Shown one piece after another: positions 45,978 through 57,931 of a stretch of DNA of 64,000 nucleotides. The stretch comes from Cryptomeria japonica (Eukaryota > Streptophyta > Pinopsida > Cupressales > Cupressaceae): assembly GCF_030272615.1 (NCBI RefSeq), contig NC_081408.1, positions 769,695,336-769,759,335 on the forward strand. The letters run 5' to 3'. The notes under the pieces were generated by a model, which did no database searches, was not told the DNA's origin, and saw nothing but the letters and a program-made list of their open reading frames with translations. Both the position numbers and the translations under genes were made by a program. Position 1 is the first letter of the stretch. Each line of letters begins with the position of its first letter.

Positions 45978-48582
45978 CATGGATTTTTGCTAGATCTGTA
46001 TTTTTTGCAGATTTTTTTAACCCTATATTGTTGTTTTGTAAAACAATTTGGAAAATAACCTTGTGCAGCTAGGGTTTTGGACACAAAATCAAGATCTTGG
46101 AGAGATTTGATCATATCTCACAAACGGCTTGGAAAGTTTGTACCAAAGTTTTTTTACAGGTTGAAGAAATTATCAGGAACTCTCAATCCAAAATTCAGAA
46201 TTTTTGGAGCACATTTTCATTTTCTATGAATTTTTAATGATTTTTAATAAAAAATTAATTTTGAGAGCAAATGAGAGAATTTTTTGGATTTTCTTACATT
46301 TTTGAAAATATCTCATAATTATACATAGGATTTGTTTTTTGTGATTTTAATTTTTATGCGAAATATTTCCCTAAAAATCGGATCTTTAAAAATTAGGGTT
46401 TTTCCTTATTTTGATCAGATCTCATAAACGGCTCTGAATTGTGGCATCAAATTTTTTGTACGGGTCAAGAAAAGTATCAGAAGGATTCATTAAAATTTTC
46501 ATATTTTTGGGATCACTTTTTTAATTTATATGATTTTTTTATGATTTTTCATAAAAAATTAATTTTGAGAGCAAATTAGAGAATTTTTTGGATTTTATTA
46601 CATTTTTGGAAATATCTCAGAATTATATATAGGATTTCATTCTTTGTGATTTTAAATTTGATGCAAAATAATTCCTCAAAAATCAGATCTTTGAAAATTA
46701 GGGTTTTGCATTATTTTACTCATATCTCACAAATTGCTTGGATTTGTTGTATAAATTTTTTTATGCAAGTTTGGAAGACCATCAGGACTCTCCAGTAAAA
46801 ATTTCATATTTTTTGGATCGATTTTGCATTTTATATGAGTTTTTTATGATTTTTCATAAAAAATTAATTTTTGGAGTAAATTAGCAAATTTTTTGGATTT
46901 TCTTACATTTTTGGAAATCTATTGAAATTTTACAGGTGATCTTTTTTTATGATGAATCAAATCTTTGAATTGGTCAACAAAATGCATTGTTGAAGGCCCC
47001 TATTTCACAAAGTCTTTTGGATCTAAAATTTACCTAACTTGTGTGCTTGCAGGAAGGGGTGATTATTTCAAACAATCCAAACTAATAATAAATCTTTGTT
47101 GCAGGTCCTTGGCAAGAGTTTTTGGATTTTTATTGTGTGTCTTGTTTTCATAGACTAGCAAACACTTCAATTGGTGCACTAAAATTGAATCATTGTCTTT
47201 TGTGTCTTGAGCAATAGGCTCTTTTTGTTTAATCTTTAGAGGGCATATATTCCCGTGTGGTCATTAGGACTACTAGTGAGAAGAGAATGACCCAAGTGGT
47301 AGCGAGGAAAACCCACCTCTTCTGAACCACTATAAACAACTGTATTCATGGTGAAAACTATGGATAACGTGTGTTGATTAGTTCATATCGACACTATGTC
47401 TCCCCATAAACCCGTTTGATCACATTTATTTGATCAGTTGTAGGGCGTAACCCCTACTCGCTGGGAGCCTTCTGTATTTACAGAACTGAAAGTGTCGCAT
47501 GTATGGCCACACGAGCGGATGCCCTTACTAGCACCTTTTTGTTTTAGAAGCCAAAATCCTTCTAGTTGTTGAGGCAGGAGGTCAAACCTCTGGTAGCGGC
47601 CCACACACATACGGTTCTTAGTAGAGATACAAAGTTCATCACAGGGAGTTTTCGTGGGGACTGATGCTTGGCTGACCCAAGAAGTGAGTGTTGAGGATGG
47701 AGCCAATGAGGTCAAGCATCTAAGTATCCGCTCTGAATAGCGTAGCCTCGGGGGTAAAACCTCATGTGGGATCAACAACTATTGTCTTGGCTAGCCATAA
47801 GAATTGTGCTTGACTTATTTTAAACATTCAAAACATTCAAGATAAAACAGCAAAACATTGTGTCTTTTGTGTCTTCAAGTGTATGCAAAACATTTTTACA
47901 TCAAACAACACACTTTTCTTGGAGTCATTTGAGTCTAAACACTTGCAAACATTGAGTCCTCATCAGCATTGTGTCCTCTTGTCACAAAAAATAGTCAAAC
48001 ATTCAGATTTGGTCACAACCAACAACTTCACAAATTGGAAAATTTTTACAGTCCAGCAAATAAGAGCAATCAGTTTTGAAATTCTTGAGCTTCCTAGGTT
48101 GTTTCTTCAGGTTTTCATCTAGCATTCAACTTGTCTTTGGGTCTCACAAAGTCCATCATTGCTTTACATCTTGCATTACATTCACATTTGTCTAAACTTG
48201 AGTCAAACGGTCACTTGCTTGTCCTCATCATACTTTGTCAACAGACTACATACAACAACATTTTGCTAAGTGGTCCCTCATCAAGGTCTATCACCTTTGG
48301 GTCTCATTTGGTCTTACTTAGAGTCAAGGTCAACTTACCTCATCAAGAGAAACTATCTTCTCTTTGGAAGTCACACCTACTCTACTACATACATACTTGG
48401 TCTTACATTTTGGACATTGCAAGTACACCTCAGATTCATTTACATTCCATCCAACTCTTGGTCTTCCATACTTTTTCCATTTTCATCTAGTCTCACACAT
48501 CTCGGTCAATACCTAGTTCATGGTTGAAACCCGTCTTCAAAAATCTAGGAGAGAAACTAAAGAGGCTTAAGAGTCTGCAAAC
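45978..48582 (+). other. Long untranslated leader of the Gypsy element
   Basis: No coding region is supported here. It holds three tandem repeats of about 300 bp (46069-46990) and a segment near 47440-47780 whose open minus-strand frame has no known motif. Long leaders are usual in Tat-lineage elements. Confidence 0.6.
46069..46990 (+). repeat. Three tandem ~300-bp leader repeats
   Basis: Units begin near 46069, 46392 and 46698, each with 'agggtttt', then 'tcatatctcacaaacggct'-like, 'ataaaaaattaatttt' and 'gagaattttttggatttt'. The units have diverged by many substitutions. Confidence 0.85.
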
Positions 48583-51500
48583 ATGAGTTCTTATGAGTAT
48601 GACAATGACATCTTTTTCAATTCTGATCATACTACATTACCTGACATGGATGCCTATAGAAACATTCCAAATGTTGAGAACATGGACACTACAAACAACA
48701 ATGATACACACAATGATGATATGGACAACTTTTCAGTACATTCAGCAGATGTGGAAGAATCCATTATGGATCCCCGTTTCAATCGATTGGTTGAGGAAAT
48801 AATGAGGAGGGATAGACAATACTTCTTACAAATGATGGCACAAAGTGGAGCCAAGATACCTCATAATTTTGACATGTCTCAAATAATGGAAAATCGACCT
48901 TTGCAACAACCTCACTCCAACATGGATCAAAGGAGGCCTAATAGTGGAGGCAATAGAAGACCACATCTTGTGCCTGAATCACCATCATCTTTTTTTCAAA
49001 AACCAAAGGTCCCACATACACATGGTCAAGCATATGATACTCACCTTCGCAGACCATTATGGAAGTCTTATGTAGAGAAATATGCTCAATCACATATCAA
49101 TGCTAAGGATCAACCACCAAAGCAATTGGATATTCAAAGGCGTGCTCAAAATTTGGACACAAGGAAACCCCGTCTCAAATTTGGGGGCAACACATTAGAA
49201 CATGACATGCCTGTAGAGTATGGTATACATGGACAAAATAGATATTTCGTTCCTCAACATGAATCTATACCAAGTGGTCCATATATGCAGCATCACTATA
49301 GACCTCCTCCATATGTGTATGATCAATATCATCTATATATGCAACATGCTTCTCCTCCAATTGGTGCCTCAAGCATGGGGTATGGTCCAAGAAGTCGATC
49401 TCCACCTAAAAGCAATTTGGAGCAACAAATTAGGGACTTACAAAAGAAAATGGAGGACATAAATACACTGAAACCAACATACACAATGAGAGACATATGT
49501 CCTTATCCATTTGACAAGAGCATTCCAATGCCTCCTTTTCCTACACACTTTGTGACACCTAAATTTGATAAGTATAGAGGAAAAGGGGATCCTAAGGCAC
49601 ACATAAGACATTTTTTCATAGCTTGCATTGAGATAGCAGCAGAAGAGACATATTTGATGAGATTATTCCCACAAAGCCTAGGCGATCAAGCTATGGAATG
49701 GTTCTCCCAACTTCCACCTGGAATTAAGTCATGGGGTGACTTAGCAGAGGCATTTATTCAACATTTCTCCTACAACATAGAGACAGACATATCAGACACT
49801 ACTTTGTGCAACACCAAGCAAAGGGATGGAGAATCTTTTTCATCATTTTTACAAAGATGGAGAAATCTAGCCAGCAGATGCTCTTGTGAAATTCCACAAA
49901 AACAAATGGTAGAAATGTTCACCCAGAATGTTAACAAAGACATTGGTTATGATCTAAGAAAAGCTTGTTTGTCCACCTTCAAGGACGTCATTGAAAAAGG
50001 CTTAGCGACAAAAAAGGTCCTAATTGAACAAGGATTCATTAAGATATTCAAGGAAAACAAAGATGACTTTAAAAGAAAAGACAAGCCAAGATTTTGGAAC
50101 AAAAACAAGAACACAATCAATGATGGTGTTGTTGATGCCAGTATAGTAAGACCCAAAATCATTTTTTCCGGATCAAGCTCTACAAACAATCAAGTGAATA
50201 CTCAAACAACTTCTAAATCATGAAGGAAGTACACTCCATTGGGAGAACCACTTGAGTCAGTTTTCAAAAAGCTAGTGGGAAACAAGGTAATCACTATTCC
50301 AGATTTTCCTCCATATGAACCAAAGGTTAAACCAAATTGGTGGAATGATGATGAATATTGTGAAGTTCATAAGAGCAAGGGTCATAAGACAGGAAATTGC
50401 CATCAACTGAAGAACATCATACAAGATCTCATTGATAGAGGTGACATTGAGATTGAAGGGCACTCATCCAATCAAGAACATGAGATGTTTAAGGAACCAT
50501 TCCCAAAGCATGACAAGGGAAAAGTTGCAGCCACAGATGACCAAACCAACTATACCAGAGCATCTTATAACTATGATTCAACCATCAATCACATCTTGAT
50601 GGACAATTATGTCTCTACCATTATCATCAAGGACAAAACCCCTGAGAATTCTACCCAGAGACCCAAGATCGTTCTAAAAGGTGTTGGATCTTCTTCCAAA
50701 CCTACCTCTGAATGTCATGTTACAACTCATCGAGGTAAAATCACTTTGCAAGGTGCTCCAGCTAAGAACACCGCTTCCTCATCAACCAAACCTAAGTATG
50801 ACCTTGTAGAACAATTAGGGAAGACACCCGCGCTCATCTCCATTATTGAGCTCCTACGCATATCCCCCACACATAAATCCATTTTTGACAAAATCTTGAG
50901 AGAAATTGTCATTCCTACTGATCTGAACGTGGACCAGTTTCAAGCCATAGTGGGATACCTTTCCATTCCACACTCCCTTACATTCACAGAAGCTGATGAA
51001 GCCTCCATAAGTCAGCCACATAATGCACCTTTACACATTGAAGCCTTCATACACAAACATAGAATCAAATGAGTCCTGATAGATGGAGGAGCAGGTCTAA
51101 ACATTTGTACATTGAGCACTATTAAACAATTGGGATATTCTGACAAAGCTGTGAATTCTACAAACAAAATTACTATCAAAGCATATGATAATGAAGAGCG
51201 TTCATCCAAGGGTACAGTCACCTTGCCTCTCAAAGTTGGGTTAGTTACAAAAGATGTGATTTGTCAAGTTCTAGACCTTGATCTCACATACAACATATTG
51301 CTAGGACGTCCTTGGATTCATGAGATGAGAGCAATCCCATCTACATGCCACCAATGCATTAAGTTTCCACACAATGGAGTTGAAGTGACCGTCAAAGCAG
51401 ATCCAAATCCATTCATATATTGCAACAATCTGCAACCTCGATCAGAAATAACAATCCCAATCAATCGAGAAGCTATTCCTTCATCAGCATATGTGGATCT

Positions 51501-52632
51501 AGAATCCTTGAAACCTTCTACATCAAAGCAAGCAGAGCTCAAAGAAAAATTCAAGACTAAAGATCTGGGATGTGGTGAGTATATCTTTCATGTTGATCAA
51601 CTCCCACTATCTCTTAAGACATTCAGTCGACAGGAACAATCTACAAACAATTTGCAATGCCAAGGAATTGGGTGTGAACCACCTAGTGTTGTGGCTACTA
51701 AGTCTGAATGCAAATCTCCTCTAGTGGTGCAAGCAACTCTTAATATCAATAGTCCTAAGAGTGGATCCAACAAAGAATCTATTGAGCGTATCGCCAACCC
51801 TCTTGAGAAATCACATAGCTTTACCATTTCATCTGCTCATTCCATTTCCACTCCACTCCTAGACTTGGATCAACAAGAATTACAAAAGCCCTTACTCATT
51901 AAGGATCAAAAATCAAGCTTTGAAAAGAAAAATCTAAAAGTCAAAAATAAAGAAAAGTCCTTCAATCCAAATCAAAATCAAAAGCTATTGGACTCTGAAA
52001 AAATCAAAGTCAAGGATAAAAATCCTATGAAGAAAAAAGAACAAAAGTTGATCTCCCCTAATATCAAAATAACTGGGGGCAAAAGTTCTACAATTTCAAG
52101 TAAAAAAGAACACTTGTTGATCCTAAGTCTCCATCATGTCATTCTACTTTCACTTCTTTTCACAATCAAAAGTCTTCATCACTCATCCACTTGTTCCACA
52201 CATCCATTCCCTTCTGGTGATACATCATGGACCTTTAATAGAGCTTCCTCGAAGGACTTTGTTGTCAGAGATGCCCAAACTTCTTTAGGTGACACGCATA
52301 CGGGCCTACATAGTTCACACATTAGTAATTCTATCTCAGTTCCTTCATCAAGGAACACAGTCACTCGAGATACACATCATTCAATCAAGGAACAATGCAG
52401 CTACAATCATAAAGTCAAGCCTCACACATTTGAGGTAGGCGACTTAGTTCTCAGAGAAAATCCTAAAAATCAACAAGACAGAGAGAAGGGGGGCAAGTTC
52501 GAACCAAATTGGCTTGGTCCTTACATCATCACGGCAGCATATGGATCTGGTGCATATCAGCTTTCAACCACAGAGGGTGAACCCTTGGATGATCCTATCA
52601 ACAGCATGCACCTTCGCAGGTTTTACACATAG
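48583..52632 (+). pseudogene. Gypsy gag-protease fused to integrase tail, two TGA stops
   Basis: One frame of 1,350 codons starts at ATG 48583 and ends with TAG at 52630-52632. Only TGA at 50221-50223 and 51070-51072 break it. In order: a hydrophilic N-terminus, the retrotransposon gag domain (KGDPKAHIRHFFIACIEIA to FLQRWRNLASRC, about 49575-49880), the gag C-terminal EYCEVHKSKGHKTGNC block (about 50356), the retropepsin with LIDGGAGLNI (51073) and ILLGRPWIH (about 51295), a Lys/Ser-rich linker (51660-52380), and the integrase C-terminal part with VGDLVLRENP and the GPY motif in NWLGPYIIT (about 52508). RT, RNase H and the catalytic integrase are missing without loss of frame. The gag and protease would package and process RNA. 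Confidence 0.92.
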
Positions 52633-54377
52633 CTCTTCAGAGTACCCTAATTCAAAAAGTACCAAAAAAAATCAAAAAAATCAAAATACAAAAAAATCAA
52701 AAAAAATTCAAAAAAGAAAAAAAAGAATCAAAAAATTCAAAATACAAAAAAAAATTATAAAACAAAAAAAATCGTTACTAGGTGAAAACCTAGCAAACAG
52801 GTGCCTTGTGACACAAAAAAACATTGAAAAATCAAAAAAAGTAAAGAAAAACATTTCGTCCAACGGTGAAAACCACTTCGGTGGCACCCTGGGCAAGTAC
52901 CATGGTCAAAACTGGGTCACCAGCACCATGCGTAGAGACATTTCTCCTCCCTCCTTCAGGATTCACTTTCATCCTTTCACTTTGCACACACTCACAACCT
53001 ATTCGTTCATAATAAACTTACCCATTCCCATCATGGCTTGTTATTGATCTACCCAAGATTGGTTAGCCATTCATAATAAACCTCCCTTTTCACCTCCCTT
53101 TCCATCCATAATAAATCAGATCCTATATGTGGCTAAGGAAAATCCTACATCTAGTGATGGGTGTGGAACAGTTTCTTACAGCTTTCTTCAGTTTATCCGT
53201 GCCCAATTCGCAATAAAGAAGCATCTGCATCGCCAATCTGCAATAAAGTTGTGTCTTCTTCGCAATAAAGTATCAGTTTCATGGATTCAGTCAGTTTCAG
53301 ATGAGACAGCAGCAACAATGGGCTTCAACAGAATCAAATCTTTCAATAGACTCAGACAACATATGGTTCAGTGCTATCTATCCTTTTTGTGAAAGTAAAC
53401 ATTGTGACCACAATCAAATAAGACTTATACAAGTGACAAGAGACACTAAACTTGAGGACTACAGTGGATGTTGGTGTCGAGTCTTGGTTTTCTTTTGATT
53501 TTATCTTTTGGTGACATGTCTTTTAGCTTTTCCAGGACGTCTCTGACCAGAGATTCTATCTCCAGGATGTCTTTGACTAGAAAGGCGAGGATGGGGTATC
53601 GTCACCTATTTTTCTTTTGTTGTATGTGGATTGTCTCTCAATAATGTTATGACTTGTCCAAGGATATGAGGACACTATGAGTCTAGTATGAACTGGGGCA
53701 TTCCTTGTTTGTGATTGTCTTATCTCCATGCAAACAGGTACAATGACTTTCTGGGTCGAACATATGCCTCGATTGTCATAACCTACTTGCCATAATAAAG
53801 CTCAATGATGATAACGCACAAGAAGCTCCTTTCACTTTCATATCTTCTATCTTTCATCCCCCTTTCTTGATTGACTTCCATCGTCCTTCTCGAGTCCGCG
53901 TAGCCTACTATCACATGACTGAGTATAATGACACACCAAAAATATTTGCATTTCATGTAGTTGCACCTACATTACCACATATAAGCATTTCATACATACA
54001 TATAGATATCGCAACTGCATCACATCCTGCACACAACACCTATTAGCACAATTTACATTTGCATTATCATATTCATCTGCATTACGTACATTCACATTTG
54101 CATCATGCATACACATATAAAACATAAAAGAACAAAAAAATATATATTGCATTGCATCATATACATATTTGCATCCATATCATAAGCATCACATAAGAAC
54201 ATCTCATCACATAGGTACACATGCATATAGCTGCCGCAAAGATGAATCATCTCATATATATATATATAAAGTGTCATGATACAATGATGTCAAAATCATA
54301 TGGCTACAATCACCCGCAGGCATCTACATCATCATACAAAAATGGTACAATACTGATACATAGGGAGCCCTCTACGG
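52633..54377. other. 3' non-coding part of the Gypsy element
   Basis: It begins with an extreme A-rich run (52640-52780, 'aaaaaaatcaaaa'-type) and a 'ggtgaaaacc' motif twice (52780 and 52867). The rest shows no supported coding region on the plus strand. Near 53990-54240 the composition turns to GCAT-rich low complexity. Confidence 0.6.
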
Positions 54378-54938
54378 CTATGATGAATTCCCTCCCTCAA
54401 AGTCGGCTGGCCTCGACAAAGTCTGAGCCCTAGAAGGACCCGCCCCAAGATCATCTCTCCTGGCCCTTATGTCCTCTGTAGCCACCGCTCGTGTCGCCCT
54501 ATCCAGACAGAGGAACCCACTGATAACTCTTGCCAACACTGTTGGTAGTGCTAATCCTGTCCATGTCATGGTATCCCATGCCACATGTCCCACCCTCATC
54601 TCTAGTCCCAGATCCTAGAACACTCATCTAAGGGCATCTCTGTCTCCATCTCAATCATACAGAATCAGCTCCCCATCAATCAGTATCCGCAGAATCCTAT
54701 ATACATCCTCCAGGGTGACTGTCATCTCCCCCATCGGCAAATGAAAAGTGCAAGTCTCAGAGTGCCACCTCTCCACCAGTGCAATTAGAAATCTCATGTT
54801 TGCCCAAAACTCAGGCACATATAGAATATGTCTCAATCCCATAGCCTCAATCGCAGCTCGGTCCTCGACTGTCAACTCAGGTCGCAACCTTTGAGTCGAT
54901 GGAAATCTCTCTGGTGACTCCAACATAGGCAAATACTC

Positions 54939-55448
54939 CTGCAGTCACACAAATCAATCATCTCAATCCTAGTGGTACTCCCTATTCATCACAAAGTACT
55001 ACGTGTTTGGCACTCCCTGTTCATCACAAAGTGCTGCTCACATTTGCACTCTCTGTTCATCACAAAGTGCTGCTCATATTTTAGTACTCCCTATTCATCA
55101 CAAAGTACTATATCTTGGTACTCACTGTTCATCACAAAGTGCCTTGATCTATCTTATCCTAGGGCCTATGCTTGAGTGAATTCTCTTGAGAAGTTTCCAG
55201 CGTATGTTCATCACAGAACTGCCGATTTGACCTAGAAGACACAAATTCACATTTTTGGACACAAACATGCTTTCATGACATAAATGCTCTTTTAGACCGC
55301 ATAAACATGTCTGGCACCAATGCAGACGTGCCTACACGTTATTTGACATTTTTTGGACCCTATTCTAAACGCATTTATTACTCTACCTAGCATGCATTAA
55401 TGACAACAATAAATGCATCAAAGTACAAGGAGGTTTTGTGGTACTTAC
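54939..55448 (-). other. Intron of the antisense PMD gene
   Basis: A 510-bp phase-0 intron between GTAAGTACC and TGTGTGACTGCAG on the minus strand. It holds the tandem hairpin array at 54973-55146. Confidence 0.8.
54973..55146. repeat. Tandem hairpin array with covarying stems
   Basis: Five units of about 30-40 bp share the core 'ctattcatcacaa' or 'ctgttcatcacaa'. Each core is flanked by complementary arms: gtact...agtac in units 1 and 4, gcact...agtgc in units 2 and 3, and ggtact...agtgcc (one wobble pair) in unit 5. A worn sixth core, 'gttcatcacagaac', occurs near 55207. Confidence 0.85.
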
Positions 55449-55842
55449 TGGCTCTCCTGCCTCTGCTGGCCTCTGAAATCGGCGAACGCGATCGAATCTG
55501 TGAGCCATTGCCATCGCTGCTGACTGCTGCTGCTCTATCTCACTCTGCACTCTGATCTCTTGGATGTGTGGATGACAATGAGGATGTTTTCCCGTCATGG
55601 TCTATCTTATAGACTACCCTAGCCCTAGTCTCCTGTGTCAGTCTTCGTTATCCCATAACTTTGTCACTTTATCTGGTCAGTCCATTCTAGCCTTTCTTTC
55701 TTATCGAGAGATTGTCTGCGATCTTTTCAAAAAATTTCATCCAATCTCTTGAGGGGGCATATCATTCCCATCTTGGGGCAACTTTATATCAGTTCATCTT
55801 ATCTTCTTTGAAACAACGCAACAAGCCGCATTGTCTCAAAGA

Positions 55843-55851
55843 GGGGCAAAA
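55843..55851 (+). other. Gypsy polypurine tract
   Basis: The purine-rich string 'gaggggcaaaa' adjoins the 3' LTR start at 55852, where plus-strand DNA synthesis is primed. Confidence 0.7.
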
Positions 55852-56632
55852 TGTAGACACCTAAAATTGTCATGTCTAGTTAAATAAATATTTTATTTAT
55901 TTAATTATCTAAGCCTAATTATTCTATTAATTAAATAAATATTTATTTATTTAATTCATTCGTTTATTCTCTTCTAGCCTTATTTCTCGTTTAAATAAAT
56001 ACATTTATTTATTTAAATTATCCTTTTCCTAAATTAAATAAATATCGTATTTATTTAATTGATCTCACTCCTTCTATTAATTAAATAAATCTTTATTTAT
56101 TTAATTAATTCATTAACCTTTTCCACCTATGACACATGTCATTCATCTCTTAATTCATACACTACCTACCCCTTTCATTATTTTATTATTTCTTTTACCT
56201 ACCCTCTAATCATAGCCGACCTCCTTTTACACCTCTCAATCTTATCCCTTCATTTCATATAGTGTCTTCTATATAAGGAGATGCTTCCTTCATTATCAAA
56301 CCCCCCCATTGACTACTTGACTACACTACGCTTTTGAACATAGGCGATCCTACTTGCAACCACATTTCCGTTCTTTGTTGAGCTCTTGTGCACACATAAA
56401 ATCTGAGAGCAAATATATCAAGCAAGATCAATGGAGATAGGAAGAATGGAGATGCAAACCCTATTGGACATGTGATGGTATAATCTTTGTGATTTCATTT
56501 GATTTGCATTGTCTTAGGTAATCTTCATATGTTATGGTGGATCTTTGTTGTTGTTAGGCTAGGGTTTTGTGATTGAATTCATTTAGCCTTTCAATATTGT
56601 TATTATTGTTGTATCCATTTTCACCATATACA
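55852..56632 (+). repeat. Gypsy 3' LTR
   Basis: 781 bp from TGTAGACACC to CACCATATACA, followed by the atatg duplication. Near its 3' part it contains 'tatataaggaga', a likely TATA element, about 500 bp from the LTR start. Confidence 0.93.
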
Positions 56633-57140
56633 ATATGTATGCAAATGTGGAAGCATACACAAGACATATGAACTGTTTGACATAATGCCTAATAAAAATG
56701 TGGTCTCTTGGAATACTATTATTCCGAGATACACAATAGAATGGAAAGGCTTTTGAAACTTACAAGCAAATGCAATTGTCAGGCATGAAACCAAATTCTA
56801 CAACCTTTGTCATTATCCTTCTTGCCTGTGCCAAAATGGCAGCTTTGGAACAGGGTACAGACATCCATCAAAGCATAAAGGATGGAGAAAAATTATCAAA
56901 TGTTGTAGTTGCAACTGCCTTAGTAGATATATGCAAAATGTCGAAACATCTTTCCTGCCCGTGCCAAAATGGGAGATTTGAAACAGGGTATGGAACATCC
57001 ATCAAAGCACAAAGGATAGAGGAATTTTGTAAAATGTTGTAATCACCACTGCTCTGGTTGACATGTACACAAAATGTGGAAGCATAGATGCATAATGTGG
57101 AAGCATAGAAAAGGCATGTAAATTGTTTGATAGAATGCTT
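56633..57140 (+). pseudogene. PPR protein pseudogene, C-terminal part after the Gypsy
   Basis: The sequence resumes with the PPR reading cut at 45227: 'atatgtatgcaaatgtggaa' gives MYAK/NVEA-type sequence after the Asp codon. It then has NVVSWNTII, KPNSTTFVIILLACAKMAAL, EQGTDIHQSIKD and VATALVD, with frameshifts and a collapse of two repeats near 56940. A short tandem duplication of 'atgtggaagcatag' lies near 57072-57105. The reading fades after KRHVNCLIECF. Confidence 0.87.
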
Positions 57141-57194
57141 CAAAGATATTTATTCAGTTTTATCAACAATTCTTCTTCTTTACTTATGTGGTCT

Positions 57195-57306
57195 TTTATA
57201 GATGGTGAAGAACGAAGAATATATGTGAATAATATACATCAAAGAGACAAACATATGCTCGAAATTATCAGAGAGAAGAATTTGAAAAATGTACGTCTAG
57301 GGTATG
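57195..57306 (+). pseudogene. Possible PPR C-terminal (E-like) remnant
   Basis: The reading DGEERRIYVNNIHQRDKHML through LGYVQN loosely resembles the stretch after the last PPR repeat in E-class proteins (VDGxVHxFxxxDxSHPQ...GYVP). It lies between PPR repeats and the hAT start, in the right direction. The match is weak. Confidence 0.35.
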
Positions 57307-57931
57307 TTCAAAATAGTGTTCCATGGGGACGTTTGGCCGCATCTCGGAGACGGAGACGTCTCGGGGACGGAAAGACGGGGACGTGACGTCCCCCACCATC
57401 CCGCCACTACCACCAAAGTGCCGCCAAAGATGGGGAGACATATTTGCATCTCCCAAGGAGATGAGGAGACGTGGAGATGTTTGCACGTCTCTCGAGGGAT
57501 GAGGAGATGCCCAGACGTCTCCCATCGCCCCACGTGAATGCAATGTTTTAAAATTAATTTTTTTTTAAATTGACTTTTGGGGGGGTTAAGGGGTAACCCT
57601 AATTGGACTAGGGCCCCACCCTTTCCCCCAAAACAACACAAAACCATGTTTTTTTGTTGATTTCACTCTCATTTTGAAATACTGATTTTTTTTCTAGCAA
57701 GCTGAAGAGCAGGAAAAACTTGTAGAAGACTGATTGAAGGGGTGAGAAAAGTGATTGCAAGTGTTATAGGAGTGAGAAGAAACAAGAATAAGAGGATGAA
57801 GAAGATTCTACTGCTTTTCGGAGAGATTTTTCAAGCACAAGGTAGGGTTTTTCTTTGTTTTTTGGTTTTATTTTCTGATTTTTAATGTCATTTTTTGTTC
57901 TTTGTTTGTTTAGCTTTAAATTTGTTTTTTT

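Larger units (their letters stand above)
54378..55598 (-). pseudogene. Antisense plant mobile domain (PMD) gene, two exons
   Basis: Exon 1 (55598-55449) starts MTGKHPHCHPHIQEI and encodes 50 residues. Exon 2 (54938-54378) continues in phase as EYLPMLESPERFPS, then MGLRHILYVPEFWANMRFLI, ERWHSETCTFHLPMGEMTVT and LEDVYRILRILIDGELI, the signature of the plant mobile domain found in MAIN/MAIL proteins and in transposons. Donor CCA|GTAAGT and acceptor CTGCAG|GAG are textbook. Exon 2 has TGA (54651), TGA (54624) and TAG (54615) before a final TAG at 54378. It lies between the integrase tail and the 3' LTR, opposite to the element's own transcript. Its role there is unknown; MAIN/MAIL1 act in transposon silencing. 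Confidence 0.85.
45228..56632 (+). mobile_element. Non-autonomous Tat/Ogre-like Gypsy retrotransposon
   Basis: An 11.4-kb element with a 730-bp 5' LTR and a 781-bp 3' LTR, both TGTAGACAC...ATACA, and a 5-bp target duplication. Inside come a primer site, a 2.6-kb leader with tandem repeats, a long gag-protease-integrase-tail frame, a 3' non-coding region with an antisense PMD gene, and a purine-rich tract before the 3' LTR. RT, RNase H and the integrase core are absent, so it needed help from another element to move. Long leaders and extra antisense genes are known from the Tat lineage. Confidence 0.93.

Noticed and set aside
47434-47778. 114-codon minus-strand frame in the Gypsy leader
   Set aside because: It has no recognisable motif and lies in an untranslated leader. 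I could not support it as a gene.
53129-53498. Two overlapping plus-strand frames after the integrase tail
   Set aside because: They have no motif, differ in frame, and lie in the element's 3' non-coding region.
57268-57647. Open frames in the hAT subterminal region
   Set aside because: They follow from repeated GACGTC and GAGATG words and have no protein motif.
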